Source: Microbacterium sp. LWO13-1.2 (lineage in GTDB: Bacteria; Actinomycetota; Actinomycetes; Actinomycetales; Microbacteriaceae). Taken from it: a stretch of 64,000 bases of DNA. Shown here in pieces: positions 62,837 through 64,000 of the stretch. Position 1 is the stretch's first letter. Each line of letters begins with the position of its first letter. The position numbers and the translations under genes were made by a program. The notes under the pieces are model-generated. The model ran no database searches, was not told the DNA's origin, and saw only the letters and a list, made by a program, of their open reading frames with translations. The DNA is taken from assembly GCF_038397725.1 (NCBI RefSeq), contig NZ_CP151634.1:3844001-3908000 (forward strand), read 5' to 3'.

Positions 62837-64000
62837 TCACGAGACTCCCAGCTGGCTGGAGAGCACCATCACTGCGGCGCCGCGAAGTACGATGTCGGCC
62901 TGGTCGGTGAGCCGCACCGCGACATCTTCGAAGACCCCCTCCAGCGTCCTGGCGTGCAGAGTCTCGATAGCGGCGTCGGTGAGGATGCCGTCGAGCAGTT
63001 CGGCAGGACCGGAGAGCACGACCTCGGACAGGTCGAGGGCGGCGACGATGGGGGCGATGGCGATGGCCATCCGGGTTCCGGCGTCGCGGAGGATGTCGTC
63101 ACGAGCCTCTGGGTTCTCGGCGATGGCGGCGCCGAGGCGGCTGACGCTGAGCCAGGCCTCGAGGCATCCGTCCTTGCCGCACGCGCACCGAGGTCCTCCG
63201 TCGGTTCCCACGACGACGTGACCGATCTCCCCCGCCGCGTATCGGCTGCCGAGCAACGGCTGGCTGCCGGTGATGAGACCGGCACCGACGCCTTTGCCGA
63301 TCTTGATGAGCATGAAGTCGGCTTTGGCGTCACCGAAGGTGTACTCGGCGAGCACGGCGGCGTTCGCGTCGTTGCGCGCAAGGACCGGGAGCCCGAGATC
63401 GACGCCGAGCTTCGCTTCGAGCGGGAAATTCGTCCAGCCGAGGTTCGGTGAACTCAGGACGAGTCCGTCCGGTCGGACCACACCCGGCGTGCCGATGCCG
63501 ACGCCGAGCAGGGGGCGGTTCGACGCCTCGACCAGGCTCCTGGCGAGCGCGAGCGTGGCGGCGTACGCCTCGTCGCCGTCCGGCGACTCCGGGCGCGGCA
63601 CCTCCCGGCGCTCGATCACCTCGCCGTCGAGGCTGAGCACAGCTCCGACGAATGCGCTCGGACCGGAGAGGTCGATGCCGATGATCTGGTGACCCGCGCG
63701 GTCGATGTCGATGAGGATCGGAGGCTTACCCGGACCCACGATCGCGCGCACCCCCATCTCGATGATGATGCCGTCGGCGACGAACTCGGCCACCAGATCG
63801 GAGATGGTGACCCTGGTCAATCCGGTCTCGCGGGAGAGATCTGCGCGGCTCATCGCCCCGGCGTGAAAGAGCGTCTGCAGGACGAGAGCGCGATTGTGCC
63901 CTCTGGCGTGCTCGGGCAGCACCTTGGAGCGCGAGCGCAGGTGTCGGCCCGGGCCGAAGGCGTGCGTGTTCGCACCGGCGTAATCAGACGACGATGTGGG
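62837..64000 (-). CDS. ROK-family transcriptional regulator, start beyond the right edge
   Basis: A NagC/Mlc-like repressor of the amino-sugar genes. The HTH is HNRALVLQTLFHAGAMSRADLSRETGLTRVTISDLVAEFV; the sugar-binding ROK domain follows, with GIDLSGPSAFVGAV, LARNDANAAVLAEY and the zinc site GGPRCACGKDGCLEAW. The frame is open from GTG 63922 to base 64000 (reading DYAGANTHAFGPGRHLRSRSK before it), so the real start is probably outside the window. It likely senses GlcNAc or its 6-phosphate and controls nagK-nagB and perhaps nagA. Confidence 0.88.
   Translation of the reverse strand, partial: PTSSSDYAGANTHAFGPGRHLRSRSKVLPEHARGHNRALVLQTLFHAGAMSRADLSRETGLTRVTISDLVAEFVADGIIIEMGVRAIVGPGKPPILIDIDRAGHQIIGIDLSGPSAFVGAVLSLDGEVIERREVPRPESPDGDEAYAATLALARSLVEASNRPLLGVGIGTPGVVRPDGLVLSSPNLGWTNFPLEAKLGVDLGLPVLARNDANAAVLAEYTFGDAKADFMLIKIGKGVGAGLITGSQPLLGSRYAAGEIGHVVVGTDGGPRCACGKDGCLEAWLSVSRLGAAIAENPEARDDILRDAGTRMAIAIAPIVAALDLSEVVLSGPAELLDGILTDAAIETLHARTLEGVFEDVAVRLTDQADIVLRGAAVMVLSSQLGVS

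Overview
The window is a high-G+C, densely coded stretch of an actinobacterial chromosome, most likely Microbacteriaceae and probably Microbacterium-like. This rests on the G+C content, GTG/TTG starts, 1-4 nt start/stop overlaps, a split phenylacetate cluster of actinobacterial type, and short palindromic intergenic repeats. No rRNA, tRNA, CRISPR, transposase or integrase was seen. Both ends cut a gene: a 3-hydroxyacyl-CoA dehydrogenase on the left and a ROK-family regulator on the right.

Region by region. 1-2.6 kb: the end of a phenylacetate (paa) gene block (paaH-like, paaZ). 2.7-13.3 kb: an unrelated block with a RecQ-type helicase fused to a phosphoribosyltransferase-like domain, the PEP-dependent dihydroxyacetone kinase operon dhaK-dhaL-dhaM with a divergent IclR regulator and a clear promoter/operator, a PP-loop protein of unknown function, an M20 amidohydrolase and a small hypothetical. 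13.3-18.5 kb: the rest of paa (divergent paaI; paaABCDE and an enoyl-CoA hydratase/isomerase). 18.4-31.5 kb: housekeeping and accessory genes (SRPBCC-like protein, two TetR regulators, ATP-dependent DNA ligase, a phosphoribosyltransferase, a transglutaminase/alpha-E/ATP-grasp trio, a thiamine-diphosphate enzyme, Nudix, Na+/H+ antiporter, VOC protein). 31.6-35.2 kb: an ABC exporter with a two-component system.

35.2-45.9 kb: a complete-looking homoprotocatechuate (3,4-dihydroxyphenylacetate) meta-cleavage locus. It has a single-component flavin monooxygenase, an IclR regulator, an MHS-type permease, an FAH-RraA fusion, a GntR regulator, and hpaE, hpaD, hpaH and hpaI. Together with paa it suggests an organism living on plant- or soil-derived aromatic acids. 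45.9-49.7 kb: an alpha/beta hydrolase, a shortened HTH regulator, an MFS exporter and two poorly known proteins. 49.7-52.1 kb: folD and glyA, with a ZTP riboswitch (pfl motif) ahead of glyA. 52.2-53.5 kb: a lower-G+C patch with an Imm8-like immunity protein and a membrane protein.

53.7-64 kb: an amino-sugar region. A GH20 beta-N-acetylhexosaminidase and nagA lie on the plus strand; nagB, a ROK kinase and a ROK regulator lie on the minus strand. Between them sits an unusual single protein that joins an ECF sigma factor, a zinc-finger anti-sigma-like segment, membrane segments, a Pro-Thr repeat stalk and an outer domain, preceded by a 373-bp region rich in hairpins.

The most noteworthy items are: a palindromic repeat of the genome's intergenic family embedded in frame inside paaD; the sigma/anti-sigma fusion; the FAH-RraA fusion with no separate isomerase; the flavin monooxygenase in place of HpaBC; a tandem 53-bp palindromic repeat; and several well-resolved operator/promoter pairs.
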